From Myxococcota bacterium (lineage in GTDB: Bacteria > Myxococcota_A > UBA796 > UBA9615 > JAKLKC01), in NCBI GenBank assembly GCA_023150875.1, contig JAKLKC010000001.1, positions 186,001 to 250,000 of the forward strand: a stretch of 64,000 bases of DNA, written 5' to 3'. Below are positions 20,249-30,719 of the stretch, piece by piece. The notes under the pieces are model-generated. The model was not told where the DNA came from. It did no database searches and worked only from the letters and a program-made list of their open reading frames with translations. The translations under genes were made by a program, and so were the position numbers. The first letter of the stretch is position 1. The number at the start of each line of letters is the position of its first letter.

Positions 20249-21366
20249 CAGTAGACCTGGCTCGTCTGCCACGCCGCCTGGGCGTTGCGGAGGAGCACGT
20301 CGGTGGAGGCGACCCGGCGGTGGTAGCCGTCGGGATCCGCCGCCTCGGTGTTGTAGGGGTCCGAGGGGCTCAGGTCGACGCGGCGAGACACGGCGCTGCG
20401 CTTCACGTCGGTCCGCAGGGAGCGGGACATCATGCGGACCCCCAGGACCTGGAGCGTCGAGAAGTCGGTGGACCGGGTGTCGAGGGCGTCGAAGTCGGTC
20501 TCGTAGCCGGTGCTCCGGCAGTCGTTCCCGACGCGGCAGAGCTCGAACTGCATGTCCTCGATGCCCAGCGCGATGGGGATGTCGTCGGCGTGGGGCCAGG
20601 TCGACTCGAACGAGAGCATGAGGACCGGCTGGGCCGCCGAGCCCGGCCCGATCCCGTCGGAGTCGTCGCTGTCGATGTAGTAGGCCACGCCGACGAGGGC
20701 CCCGCAGGTCATCTCCCGGGAGAGGCCCTGGCCGGTGCCGTCGTTGCAGCGGGCCGTGAAATCGGCCTGGCTGTTGGCGGTCACGGGGATCTGCCCCGTC
20801 CCGGGATCGCCGGTGCCCGAGACGTCCCAGACGAAGGCCCGGGCGCCGGCCCGGAAGCCGGGGTCGTAGCAGATCAGCCGGTCCTCGGCGGAGAACCGGG
20901 GGACGGTCTCGAAGTCGTCCTCGTCGGCCTGGACGACCGCGGTGTCGCAGCTCGGGGGCACCCCCGGGAAGGCGATCACCCAGGAGTCGTTGTCCGGGTC
21001 CATGTAGGCGATCTGCACCGCGTCGGTCCCGTCGCCGCTCCAGTTCTGCCGCACGTACAGCGCGGCGAGGGGCTGGTCCTCGGCGGCGCCGTAGCTGGAC
21101 GACGCTCCCCACGCCTGCCCCTCCGCGGAGAGGCCGAAACCCGCCATCCCCACGTCCCGGGTGACGATCTCCATGGCGAGGCGGATGTTCTGCTGGGCCC
21201 GGGCGACGTCCTCCTGCTGGCGGTAGGACTCGGCCTGGGCGGTGAACACCGTCATCACCAGGAGAGCCACGAGGGACGTCACGAAGAGGGCGATCAGGAG
21301 CTCCACGAGGGTGAAACCCGCCCCCGGCGCGCCCCTCCGCTCTCCTCTCGCGTGCTCCGGCTGCAT
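20248..21366 (-). CDS. pilW: PilW-like minor pilin
   Basis: A 372-residue protein with prepilin motif GAGFTLVELLIALFVTSLVALLVM; cleavage is expected after G17, with the conserved Glu at +5. QQEDVARAQQNIRLAMEIVTRDVGMAGFG is the typical PilW segment after the helix. The long C-terminal part has several paired cysteines (CNDGTGQG, TCGAL, LCRVGNDC) that may form disulphides in the periplasm. It is coupled to pilV upstream and pilX downstream by TGATG overlaps. Confidence 0.9.
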   Translation of the reverse strand: MQPEHARGERRGAPGAGFTLVELLIALFVTSLVALLVMTVFTAQAESYRQQEDVARAQQNIRLAMEIVTRDVGMAGFGLSAEGQAWGASSSYGAAEDQPLAALYVRQNWSGDGTDAVQIAYMDPDNDSWVIAFPGVPPSCDTAVVQADEDDFETVPRFSAEDRLICYDPGFRAGARAFVWDVSGTGDPGTGQIPVTANSQADFTARCNDGTGQGLSREMTCGALVGVAYYIDSDDSDGIGPGSAAQPVLMLSFESTWPHADDIPIALGIEDMQFELCRVGNDCRSTGYETDFDALDTRSTDFSTLQVLGVRMMSRSLRTDVKRSAVSRRVDLSPSDPYNTEAADPDGYHRRVASTDVLLRNAQAAWQTSQVY

Positions 21367-21896
21367 CAGTTGTTCGAGTAGGTGTCGAGGGTTCGGGTCT
21401 GGGCCACGGTCACGCCCTGACGCGCGCCGTTCGCGGGGTTCTCGAAGGTCACCCGCACCTTCAGCGCGATCCGCGAAGCGTCGGTCGCGTCCACGTACTC
21501 GGTGACGTAGCTGCGGGTGTAGATCGGAGTGCCGAAGTCGCCGTCGGTCGACCCCATGGCGTTCAGCAGGATCCCCGACTCCCCGGGCAGGGAGCGCGAG
21601 AAGGGCTTGAGGGGATCCGCGGGCGAGGTGTCGTCCACGCTGCCATCGGGGACGATGACCGCGTCCTGGCTCTCGGGGTTGAAGTCCAGGCTGAGCAGGT
21701 ACTCCATGGCGTCCTCGGCCAGGAGGGTGGCGACGTTGAAGCGGTAGGCGGTGGCGTTGCTGTGGAGGGCGGTGTTGTGGAGCACGAAGAGGCCGAGGAT
21801 CCCCACGGTGAGCACCACCATGGCGATGAGGGCCTCGACGAGGGTGACCCCCGCCTCGCCCCGGAGGGCGCCCGTCGGGCAGGGAGGCGCGGTCAT
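21366..21896 (-). CDS. pilV: PilV-like minor pilin
   Basis: A 176-residue protein with a 16-residue leader and prepilin motif GVTLVEALIAMVVLTVGILGLFVLH, Glu at +5. ALHSNATAYRFNVATLLAEDAMEYL matches PilV helix continuation. The ATG overlaps the fimT stop as ATGA. As a minor pilin it would join PilW, PilX and FimT in the priming complex beneath PilY1. Confidence 0.88.
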   Translation of the reverse strand: MTAPPCPTGALRGEAGVTLVEALIAMVVLTVGILGLFVLHNTALHSNATAYRFNVATLLAEDAMEYLLSLDFNPESQDAVIVPDGSVDDTSPADPLKPFSRSLPGESGILLNAMGSTDGDFGTPIYTRSYVTEYVDATDASRIALKVRVTFENPANGARQGVTVAQTRTLDTYSNN

Positions 21897-22573
21897 GGGG
21901 GCGGCTGCACCAGGCGGGCGTCCCCCCCGGGCCGCACCAGGATGGCGCGCCTCTCGACACCCGGGTTCGCGGCGCGGCTCCGCAGCAAGACGCGGATCTC
22001 CCCGCCCTGGTAGTCCGAGCCGGGGTTCAGGAGGATCCCCCGGGGGCTGAACACGAGGGTCGAGGGCAGGTCGTACCCGGAGGGCCCCGCCATGGGCGTC
22101 CAGGACTCGATGCTCACGCCCGGCCAGCCGTTCGCCCGGGACGAGAGGTCGTGGGTGCCCTCGTCCTCCCCCGGACCGACGGGGAGCACGTCCCAGGAGG
22201 TCGAGCGCACCGCGGCGTTGCCGGCCATCACCCGGTAGCTCCCCACGCTCTCCCCCGCGCCGGGGGAGCCGGGATCGGGGTCCGCCTCCACGAGCTGGAG
22301 CGCGTACTCCCGGTTGGTGCTGATCGCGAGCAGCCGACACGCCTCGATCTCCGCTACGAGTTCCTTCGACGCCCCGTTGAGTCGATACCGGCCGAGGTGG
22401 GACGAGATGTCCGGGCCCGCCAGCGCCGCCAGGACCGCCATGATGGCGATCACGACCGCCAGCTCCAGCAACGTGAACCCGCGTTCGTCCCGCCTTCCCG
22501 AGCGGCCGGACCCGGGCCTGGGAGTGGGTTTAGCAAGAAGCGTTCCCGTAAAGGACGCACCCCCGGAGGTCAT
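21893..22573 (-). CDS. fimT: FimT/GspH-like minor pilin
   Basis: A 226-residue prepilin with motif RGFTLLELAVVIAIMAVLAALAGPDIS; cleavage is expected after G32, an unusually long leader, so the true start may be later at a rare codon. The segment YRLNGASKELVAEIEACRLLAISTNREYAL and the C-terminal GDARLVQPPP are typical of GspH/FimT. It heads the minor pilin genes, 98 bases after the membrane TPR gene. Confidence 0.85.
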   Translation of the reverse strand: MTSGGASFTGTLLAKPTPRPGSGRSGRRDERGFTLLELAVVIAIMAVLAALAGPDISSHLGRYRLNGASKELVAEIEACRLLAISTNREYALQLVEADPDPGSPGAGESVGSYRVMAGNAAVRSTSWDVLPVGPGEDEGTHDLSSRANGWPGVSIESWTPMAGPSGYDLPSTLVFSPRGILLNPGSDYQGGEIRVLLRSRAANPGVERRAILVRPGGDARLVQPPP

Positions 22574-22671
22574 GGGGGCATGATAGCCGCGGAATTCCGC
22601 CCTGTCCCGGGGGAACCGCTCCGCCCGCGACGAGGCCGCTATGAAAAGAGTGCGGAGTGCGTGAAAAGAAG

Positions 22672-23655
22672 TCAGGGAGATCGGGGCGCTCCCGCCGCTC
22701 GTTCGTCGGCCTCGATGCGCTGTATGGCCTCCCGCTGCCTCTCGACGCCGCGCCTCGCCCGGGTGAGGGCCGCCTGTTCGAGGCCCAGGCGCGACGCGTC
22801 CTGGAGGTGGGCGTCGGCGCGGTCCAGGTGGCGGCGCGCGCGTTCCCGCCGTTCGGCGGAGGGGACCTGCCCATCGACCGCGGACACCTCCCGCTCGGCG
22901 CGGAGGAGGGCAACGCGGGCCCGGATCTCCCCCACCCCGACCCGGAAGCGGACCTCGCGGAATGCGAGCGGCTCCGCCTCGTCGAGGGTGCGCTCGGCGG
23001 CTTCCAGGTCCCCCCGGGCCAGCATCATCTCCGCCAGGCCGATCCGGTACTCCCCCCGGTCGGGCTCCCGGGAGATGGCGCGCCGGTACAGGTCCTCGGC
23101 CTGTTCGAAGCGGCCGGCCCGGGTGTACAGCTCGGCGAGGCTGCTGAGCACGCCGGCGTCGTCGGGGGCGAGCTCCCAGGCCCTCCGGAGGTGCCGCTCC
23201 GCCACGATCACCGCGCCGTCCGCGAGGGCCAGGGCGCCCAGGCCCCGGTGACAACCCGCGGTCTCCGGTGCGACCTCGACGCAGCGCTGGAAGCGGATCC
23301 GCGCCTCCCCCTCGAGCCCCGCCAGCAAGTAGGCCCAACCGATCCCGTAGAGGGCGGAGGGGCGCCGGGGATCGGTCTGGAGGGCCCGGTTGTAGGCGTT
23401 CTCGGCCTCCACGAGGCGGGAGTCCCGGAGGAACGCGTCCCCCCGGGCGGTCCATCCCGCAGCGCTCCGCCGGGAGAGGGCGAGCGCCCCGCTGGCGGCG
23501 GCGAGGACCGCCAGCGCCAGGACCGCCACTCCCAGAGGGCGCCGGCCGAGGGCGCCGAGGGGCCGGCGACGGGGGCCAGACCGGGCCGGCTCCCCCGGGG
23601 CGGGCTCGCTCGGGAGGGGGGCGGAGGAACGCGGCCCCGCGGCGGACCGGGGCAT
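22672..23655 (-). CDS. Membrane-anchored TPR protein
   Basis: A 327-residue protein: a Pro/Arg-rich cytoplasmic start (1-40), one membrane helix (LGVAVLALAVLAAASGALAL, about 41-60), then about five TPR units (WTARGDAFLRDSRLVEAENAYNRALQTDP, LYGIGWAYLLAGLEGEARIRFQRCVEVAP, LSSLAELYTRAGRFEQAEDLYRRAI, and others) and a charged helical tail. This layout suggests a periplasmic or envelope scaffold. It starts seven bases after the stop of the NtrC-type regulator with GAGG before the ATG, so the two are surely cotranscribed. Its place in front of the pilins hints at a pilus role. Confidence 0.82.
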   Translation of the reverse strand: MPRSAAGPRSSAPLPSEPAPGEPARSGPRRRPLGALGRRPLGVAVLALAVLAAASGALALSRRSAAGWTARGDAFLRDSRLVEAENAYNRALQTDPRRPSALYGIGWAYLLAGLEGEARIRFQRCVEVAPETAGCHRGLGALALADGAVIVAERHLRRAWELAPDDAGVLSSLAELYTRAGRFEQAEDLYRRAISREPDRGEYRIGLAEMMLARGDLEAAERTLDEAEPLAFREVRFRVGVGEIRARVALLRAEREVSAVDGQVPSAERRERARRHLDRADAHLQDASRLGLEQAALTRARRGVERQREAIQRIEADERAAGAPRSP

Positions 23656-23662
23656 TCGGCCC

Positions 23663-25102
<1,440 letters not shown>

Positions 25103-25205
25103 GTCGGCGGTGCGGGCCCGGCGTCGGCCGGCGGGACGTCGGGGACGGGGCCGCGTCCCCGAGGATAGCCGCCCCGGCGCCTCGCCGGCAACCTGCCCCC
25201 TCGGA

Positions 25206-26510
25206 TCAGTCGGAGGCTCCGTCGAACACCCTGCGGAACACCTCGTCCCGGTGGGCGACGTAGGCCGACGGATCGAAGAGGGCGTCCAGCTCGGGCGGCT
25301 CGAACCGGCCGGCGAGGGCGGGGTCCTCCTCGATGGCCTGGCGGAAGGGGACCCGCTCCGCCCACACCCGCATCGCCGCTGCCTGGACGGCGCGGTAGGC
25401 GTCCTCGCGGCTCGCCCCCTTCTCCACCAGGGCGAGCAGGACGCGCTGGGAGTAGAAGATCCCGCCGAGCAGCCCCAGGTTCCGCCGCATGTTCTCGGGG
25501 TAGACCACGAGCCCCTCCACCAGCCCCCCGAGGCGGTGGAGCATGAAGTCCACGAGGATCGTGGCGTCGGGGGCGATCACCCGCTCGACGGAGCTGTGGG
25601 AGATGTCGCGCTCGTGCCACAGGGCGACGTCCTCCATGGCGGCGATGGAGTAGGAGCGCACCAGGCGGGCGAGGCCCGTCAGGTTCTCGGAGAGGATGGG
25701 GTTGCGCTTGTGGGGCATGGCCGAAGAGCCCTTCTGCCCCGGGGTGAAGGGCTCCTCGGCCTCCAGGACCTCGGTGCGCTGGAGGTGGCGGACCTCGACG
25801 GCGAACTTCTCGACGCTGCTGGCCAGCAGCGCCAGCGCGGTGAAGTAGGCGGCGTGCAGGTCCCGGGACACGACCTGGGTGGCGGCCTTGGCGGGCGCCA
25901 GGCCCAGGGCGGCGCAGACCCGGGCCTCGACGTCCGGATGGACGAAGGCGTAGGTGCCCACGGCGCCCGAGAGCTTGCCGACGGCGACGTCCCGGACCGC
26001 CCCCACGATGCGGGCGCGGTGGCGGGACAGCTCGTCGTACCAGCCGGCGAGCTTCAGCCCGAAGGTGGTGGGTTCGGCGTGGATGCCGTGGGAGCGGCCG
26101 ATGCAGACGGTGTCCTTGTGCTCGAAGGCCCGGGCCCGCACCGCCGCCATCACCCGGTCCACCCCCGTGAGGATCAGCTCGCCGGCCCGGACGAGCTGGA
26201 CCGCGAACGCGGTGTCGAGCACGTCGGAGCTGGTCATGCCCTTGTGGACGAAGCGGGCGGGCTCCCCCACCTTCTCGGCCACGGCGGTCAGGAAGGCGAT
26301 CACGTCGTGCTTCAGCTCCCTGTCCAACTCGTGGACGCGGTCCAGGTCGAAGTCGGCGCGTTCCCGGACGGCGCTGGCCGCTTCCAACGGCACCTCGCCG
26401 CGGGCGGCCATCGCCTCGACGGCGAGGACCTCAACTTCCAACATGACGCGGAGGCGGGCCTCCTCGGTCCAAATGGCGGCCATCTCGGGCCGGGTGTAGC
26501 GGGGGATCAC
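25206..26510 (-). CDS. purB: Adenylosuccinate lyase
   Basis: A 434-residue fumarase/aspartase-superfamily enzyme. Signatures: MTSSDVLDTAFAVQL, GRSHGIHAEPTTFGLKLAGW and the flexible loop GSSAMPHKRNP. It splits SAICAR to AICAR and adenylosuccinate to AMP, both with release of fumarate, in purine synthesis. It starts at a GTG with AAGGA eight bases upstream, only three bases after the upstream WalJ-like gene, so they form an operon. Confidence 0.97.
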   Translation of the reverse strand: MIPRYTRPEMAAIWTEEARLRVMLEVEVLAVEAMAARGEVPLEAASAVRERADFDLDRVHELDRELKHDVIAFLTAVAEKVGEPARFVHKGMTSSDVLDTAFAVQLVRAGELILTGVDRVMAAVRARAFEHKDTVCIGRSHGIHAEPTTFGLKLAGWYDELSRHRARIVGAVRDVAVGKLSGAVGTYAFVHPDVEARVCAALGLAPAKAATQVVSRDLHAAYFTALALLASSVEKFAVEVRHLQRTEVLEAEEPFTPGQKGSSAMPHKRNPILSENLTGLARLVRSYSIAAMEDVALWHERDISHSSVERVIAPDATILVDFMLHRLGGLVEGLVVYPENMRRNLGLLGGIFYSQRVLLALVEKGASREDAYRAVQAAAMRVWAERVPFRQAIEEDPALAGRFEPPELDALFDPSAYVAHRDEVFRRVFDGASD

Positions 26511-26513
26511 GGA

Positions 26514-27344
26514 TCAGGTCCTTCCCGGTTCGTGGACTTCGCCGTCCGCGACCCGATAGACGGGGGAGGCTTCGTACTGCCCGAGGACGCCCAGGGCCAC
26601 GTCCTCGCGGCCCAGGGCGAGCATCCGGGTCCTCGCCTCCGACAGGGCGAGGGCGGGGCGGTTGTTGTGCTGGGAGAGGTGGGCCAGGAGCACTCGCCGG
26701 AGCGTGGGTCCGAGGCCTTCCAACACCTCGAGCGCCTGCGGGTTGCTCAGGTGCCCGAGGGGACCCCGCACCCGCCGCTTGACGAAGGCAGGATAGGGCC
26801 CCTCCGCGAGCATGACGGGGTCGTGGTTGAACTCCAGCATCACCAGGGCGCAGGCGGCCAGCTTCTCCACCAGGAGGCCCGTCGGCTCCCCGATGTCCGT
26901 CGCCACCGCCGCCCGGTCCCGGCCGTCGCCGACGACGTACGCGACGGGGTCCTGGGTGTCGTGGGGGATGGAGACCGGCTCGACGGTCAGCCCGGCGGCG
27001 GTGAAGGGCTCGCCGGCGCGGATCTCCCGGAGCGTCGGCAGGTCGCGGATCCCGGCGCCCGCGGCGGTCCCCGCGGTGGCGTACACGGGGAGCCCCCACC
27101 GGTCCGCGAGGCGGCGCGCCGCGTGGACGTGGTCGCCGTGCTCGTGGGTGAGCAGGATCCCCTGGACCGCGCCATCGGGGATCCCCCGGGCCGCCAGGCG
27201 GAGCCGGATCTGGCGGACCGTCAGACCCGCGTCCACCAGGAGCCCCCGCCCCCCGCGGCCGACGTAGGTGGCGTTCCCCCGGGACCCCGAGCCGAGGTTG
27301 CACAGGACGAGGTCGCCGGAGGCGGAGTCGAGGGGGAGGTCCAT
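26514..27344 (-). CDS. Metallo-beta-lactamase fold protein, WalJ/YycJ-like
   Basis: A 276-residue protein with metal motif THEHGDHVHAA, an N-terminal NLGSGSRGNATYVGRGGRGLLVDAGL, VATDIGEPT and a C-terminal HLSQHNNRPALA. The SGSxGNxT start with HxHxDH is that of YycJ/WalJ DNA exonuclease-like proteins in bacteria. It is predicted to be a soluble di-metal hydrolase acting on nucleic acids. It is cotranscribed with purB. The start codon shares bases with an ATG on the opposite strand. Confidence 0.85.
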   Translation of the reverse strand: MDLPLDSASGDLVLCNLGSGSRGNATYVGRGGRGLLVDAGLTVRQIRLRLAARGIPDGAVQGILLTHEHGDHVHAARRLADRWGLPVYATAGTAAGAGIRDLPTLREIRAGEPFTAAGLTVEPVSIPHDTQDPVAYVVGDGRDRAAVATDIGEPTGLLVEKLAACALVMLEFNHDPVMLAEGPYPAFVKRRVRGPLGHLSNPQALEVLEGLGPTLRRVLLAHLSQHNNRPALALSEARTRMLALGREDVALGVLGQYEASPVYRVADGEVHEPGRT

Positions 27345-27411
27345 GGAGCAGGGGCGCCGGGGTGCGGCGCAGGATACCCCCCGGCGGCCCCCGGGGGAAG
27401 GCGGATTCGCC

Positions 27412-27873
27412 GTGCTCCGGGACCGCCTGGCGGAGAGATTCGAGGCGTTCCATGGTCGTGTCGGGGCTGAGAGTTTCGTCGACGCCCTCGCCCTCGATGA
27501 CTACATCGATCTCTGCTCCGGCCGCACGGTGTCACGGAGCTGGGCGTTCCGCGTCGAGGTCTCCGTCCCGGGACTTCCCCCGGTCGAGCGGCTGGCCTGG
27601 GTGGGATATCGGACCGCCGAGCTGCGGAAGGCACTCCATGTCCCCAGCGAGTTCGCCCCGTCGCTCTTCTGGTCGACTCGGAACAGGGAAGGGTATCCGC
27701 CGTGGACTCGTTCGGTCGAGGACGCTCCGGGCCTGGCAGAGTTGAGCATCTCGACCACCGACGGCGACGAATGGCACGCGCTGACGACGGCCGGCGAGTA
27801 CAGGGCCCTCTCGACGGTGAACGCCGCGTCCGCCGTGGCGGATGGCTTCGTGCGGCTCGTCTCGGAGGGGTAG
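27412..27873 (+). CDS. Hypothetical protein, lower G+C than neighbours
   Basis: A 153-residue protein of unknown family. It has a mixed composition (LRDRLAERFEAFHGRVGAESFVDALALDDYIDLC near the start, VERLAWVGYRTAELRKALHV in the middle) and looks like a compact soluble protein; there is no signal or membrane segment. The G+C content is visibly lower than in the genes on either side, hinting at recent transfer. I chose the GTG at 27412 because GGGGGAAGG lies upstream and the N-terminal part before it is arginine/proline-rich; an ATG at 27343 is in frame. Confidence 0.55.
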   Translation: MLRDRLAERFEAFHGRVGAESFVDALALDDYIDLCSGRTVSRSWAFRVEVSVPGLPPVERLAWVGYRTAELRKALHVPSEFAPSLFWSTRNREGYPPWTRSVEDAPGLAELSISTTDGDEWHALTTAGEYRALSTVNAASAVADGFVRLVSEG

Positions 27874-27949
27874 CCCGGGCTCGCCCGATCCCGCCCTTGC
27901 CGGGACGTCCTCCCCGGGGGATCATCGCGCCTCCTGGAGCGGAGGCCGG

Positions 27950-30166
27950 GTGATCGCTTCGCCGAAGAGACAGCGCGCCCGCGACGGCGTTCTACTGGCT
28001 GCGGCCGGGGTGGTCCTCGGCCTCTGCTACGTGAGGCCTGCCCTGCCGGTGCCCTCCAGCGACTTCCCCAGCTACTGGCTCGCGGGGCGGCTGGCGGCGG
28101 AGGGGCGCCTGGACGGGCGGGTGTACGACTACGCCTGGTTCCAGGTCCAGGGGGACGCCGCGCCGGGGCCGGAGACCCTCTACAGCTTCACGCCCCAGCC
28201 CCCCACGGTGGCCCTGGCGTTCCTCCCCCTGGGGGCGCTGGACGTGGCCACCGCGGCGCGGACCTGGCTGGGGATCCAGGCCGCGGCGGCGGTGGCGCTG
28301 GTGCCGGCCCTGGCGGCGGCGGCGGGGATCTCCGGCCCGGCGGCGGCGGCGGCCCTGCTGGCGTCGGGGGCGATGCTCTCCCGGGACCTGGCGGTGGGCC
28401 AGGTGTACCTGCCCGTGCTGCTGGCGGTGGTGGGGGCGGCCCTGCTGCTGGCCCGGGGGAGGGACGGGGCCGGGGGAGGGCTGCTGGGGGCGGCGGCGGC
28501 GTTCAAGCTCTTCCCCGCCCTGCTGCTGGTGCCCCTGGCGCTGGCGGGACGGTGGCGGGCGCTGGCGGGGGCGGCGGCGGCGGGGCTCGGGCTGCTGGGG
28601 GCGTCGGTGGCGGTGCTGGGGCCGGACGTCCACGCCGCCTGGCTGGGGGCGGTCCTGCCGGGGACCACGGGCGGCGGCTTCGCGGCCCTGTTCCACCCCG
28701 GGGGGGAGTCCTTCCTCGCCCTCGCCCTCCAGGCCTTCCACGCCGATCCCGTGCGGAACCCCGATCCCTGGGTCCACCGGCCCCGGCTGGCGGCGTTGGC
28801 GTGGGGGCTGGCCCGGCTGGCGGTGGTGGCGGCGGCCCTCCGGGCGACGGCGCGGGCCCGGGGGGGAGGACCCGGGACCGGGCCGGCGGTGATGGCGCTG
28901 TGGCTCCAGGCGGCGCTCCTCCTCAGCCCCATCGTGACCACCTACCACAACCTGCTGGCCCTGTTCCCCGCGACGGTTGGGGCGGCGCGTCAGGCACGGC
29001 GTGGGGGGATCGGGTGGGCGTGGGCCGCGGCCGTCGCCGGGGCGTGGCTGGCGGTGGCCTTCGTCCAGCCCCACTTCCTCGTCCAGCAGCACGCCCTCGC
29101 CCGGGGCCCCACCCTGCCCCTGGCCTTCGGTCGCCTGTGGATGGACCTGCTGGTCTTCGCCTCGCTGGCGTCGTCCCTGGCGGGACCCCGGGGGGAGGAG
29201 GCGGGGACGTCCCGCGGGTGGGAGCGGGGGGGGGCGGTGGCGGTCGGGCTCGCCGCCGCCCTCGCCTTCGTGGTCGCCCCGCTCCTTGGGGGGCGGGCTG
29301 AGGTCCCCGGGGCGGGCAGCGCCGTCCCCCTGCCCGACGACGGCTGGGAGATCGCCACGCGCCTCGCCCCCGCCGCCGCCCCCGGGGAGGAACCGACCTT
29401 CGCGGCCATGGACTGGAAGCTCTACACGGTCCACCGCGGGCGGGGCGTGCGGGCGGAGGTCGCCGGGGCCGATCTCTTCGACCCCGCGCCGCTGCCGGGG
29501 GGCGGGCTGGTGTTCGCCGCCGTGCGCCGGGGGGGACCGGCGGCGTCGGAGGTGATGGTCCAGGACCGCGGCGGGGCGAGGAGGACGGTCTCCCCCGCCG
29601 GGGCGTGGTGCGACGGGCCCACCGCGGGGGGCTCCCGGGTGCTGTTCACCTGCCGGGAGGGGCCCGACGGGCCCGGGCGCGTCCACGTCGGATCCGCCAC
29701 CGGGGCGGCGGGCGGGGCGGTACCGGGGCTGGGCCCGGTCGCCGAGGCGGCCGTCTCCCCGGGCGGAGACCTCCTGGCCCTGGTCCCGCCGGGGCGGGAG
29801 GGGCTGGAGGTCCGGACCGCCCCCTGGGCGGAGGCGAGCGGGGCGAGGGTGTCGTGGTCGGATCCGCGCTGGGCGAGGGTGGAGAGGCCCCGCTTCTCGC
29901 CCGACGGCTGCCGGATCGCCTTCGTCGCCTGGCCCCGGGGCGGCCCGGTGGCGTCGTCCCGCTCCCGGATCTGGATCGGCGACGCCTGCGGAGGCGGAGC
30001 CCCGGCGCCCCTACCTTCCGGGCCCTGGCGGGACCGGGACCCTTCCTTCGCCCCGGACGGGAGCCTCCTCTTCGCCAGCGACCGGGGCGGGGGGGTCCAC
30101 GGGTACCGGGTCTTCGCCTGGCCCCTGCCCCTCCCTTCCCCGGGAGCGGTTACATCGGGACGGTGA
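27950..30166 (+). CDS. GT87-like glycosyltransferase fused to TolB/WD40-like propeller
   Basis: A 738-residue protein starting at a GTG with GGAGG five bases upstream. Residues 1-440 are strongly hydrophobic with about ten membrane helices and the pattern of GT87/DUF2029 polyprenyl-phosphate mannosyltransferases (SSDFPSYWLAGRLAAEGRLDGRVYDY, AAAFKLFPALLLVPLALAGRWRAL, TYHNLLALFPA). Residues about 460-738 are a soluble region with blade motifs such as SPGGDLLALVPPG, FSPDGCRIAFVAW and FAPDGSLLFASDRGG. The fusion suggests membrane sugar transfer joined to a periplasmic binding propeller. It heads an operon with the next three genes. Confidence 0.75.
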   Translation: MIASPKRQRARDGVLLAAAGVVLGLCYVRPALPVPSSDFPSYWLAGRLAAEGRLDGRVYDYAWFQVQGDAAPGPETLYSFTPQPPTVALAFLPLGALDVATAARTWLGIQAAAAVALVPALAAAAGISGPAAAAALLASGAMLSRDLAVGQVYLPVLLAVVGAALLLARGRDGAGGGLLGAAAAFKLFPALLLVPLALAGRWRALAGAAAAGLGLLGASVAVLGPDVHAAWLGAVLPGTTGGGFAALFHPGGESFLALALQAFHADPVRNPDPWVHRPRLAALAWGLARLAVVAAALRATARARGGGPGTGPAVMALWLQAALLLSPIVTTYHNLLALFPATVGAARQARRGGIGWAWAAAVAGAWLAVAFVQPHFLVQQHALARGPTLPLAFGRLWMDLLVFASLASSLAGPRGEEAGTSRGWERGGAVAVGLAAALAFVVAPLLGGRAEVPGAGSAVPLPDDGWEIATRLAPAAAPGEEPTFAAMDWKLYTVHRGRGVRAEVAGADLFDPAPLPGGGLVFAAVRRGGPAASEVMVQDRGGARRTVSPAGAWCDGPTAGGSRVLFTCREGPDGPGRVHVGSATGAAGGAVPGLGPVAEAAVSPGGDLLALVPPGREGLEVRTAPWAEASGARVSWSDPRWARVERPRFSPDGCRIAFVAWPRGGPVASSRSRIWIGDACGGGAPAPLPSGPWRDRDPSFAPDGSLLFASDRGGGVHGYRVFAWPLPLPSPGAVTSGR

Positions 30167-30185
30167 CTTGGCCGACACTGCCGCC

Positions 30186-30719
30186 ATGGTCCGCCCCCTC
30201 CCCCGCCGGCCCGCGGGCCCGGTCCTCGTCCTCGCCGCGGCGGTGCTGGGGGGGTGCGGCGGTCCGGCTCCGGCGTCCCCGGAGGGTTGCGGAGGCGGGC
30301 CGGCGCCGGCCTCGCCCCTCGCCTTCGTGGACCTGTACGACGCGGCGCTGAGCGGCCAGGATCCGGACCGGCTCCCGCTGCTGCTGCACGCCGAGGGGTT
30401 GATGGCGGGCAGGGCGGAGGCGGGGACCCTGAGCGCGGCGGAGCTGGCGGCGAGCACCGCCGAGTACCGGGGCCGGGTGGGACCGGTGACGTGGCGCACC
30501 CGGGGGGCGGTGTTCCGGGAGGTCGGAGGGAGGGTGGTGGTGGCGGGGCGGGGGATCGAGGAGCGCTCCTCCGGTCCCGATCCCCGGACCGCCGAGGGGC
30601 GCCGGGTGCTGGTGCTGGACCCCGGCGGACCTTGCGGTTGGCGCCTGGTGGCGGAGGCATGGGGTGGCCCCCAGGAGCCCCCCGGGGACGCGGCCGGCCG
30701 AGACGGGAGGAGCCCGTGA
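30186..30719 (+). CDS. Lipoprotein with NTF2/SnoaL-like domain
   Basis: A 177-residue protein with a lipobox (VLVLAAAVLGGCGG, Cys near residue 22) and a Gly/Pro/Ala linker. The rest, starting FVDLYDAALSGQDPDRLPLLLHAEG, is spaced like an NTF2/SnoaL-type domain (helical start, then WRTRGAVFREVGGRVVVAGRG strands). The domain call is by pattern only. The stop overlaps the next start as GTGA. It is in the glycan operon. Confidence 0.6.
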   Translation: MVRPLPRRPAGPVLVLAAAVLGGCGGPAPASPEGCGGGPAPASPLAFVDLYDAALSGQDPDRLPLLLHAEGLMAGRAEAGTLSAAELAASTAEYRGRVGPVTWRTRGAVFREVGGRVVVAGRGIEERSSGPDPRTAEGRRVLVLDPGGPCGWRLVAEAWGGPQEPPGDAAGRDGRSP

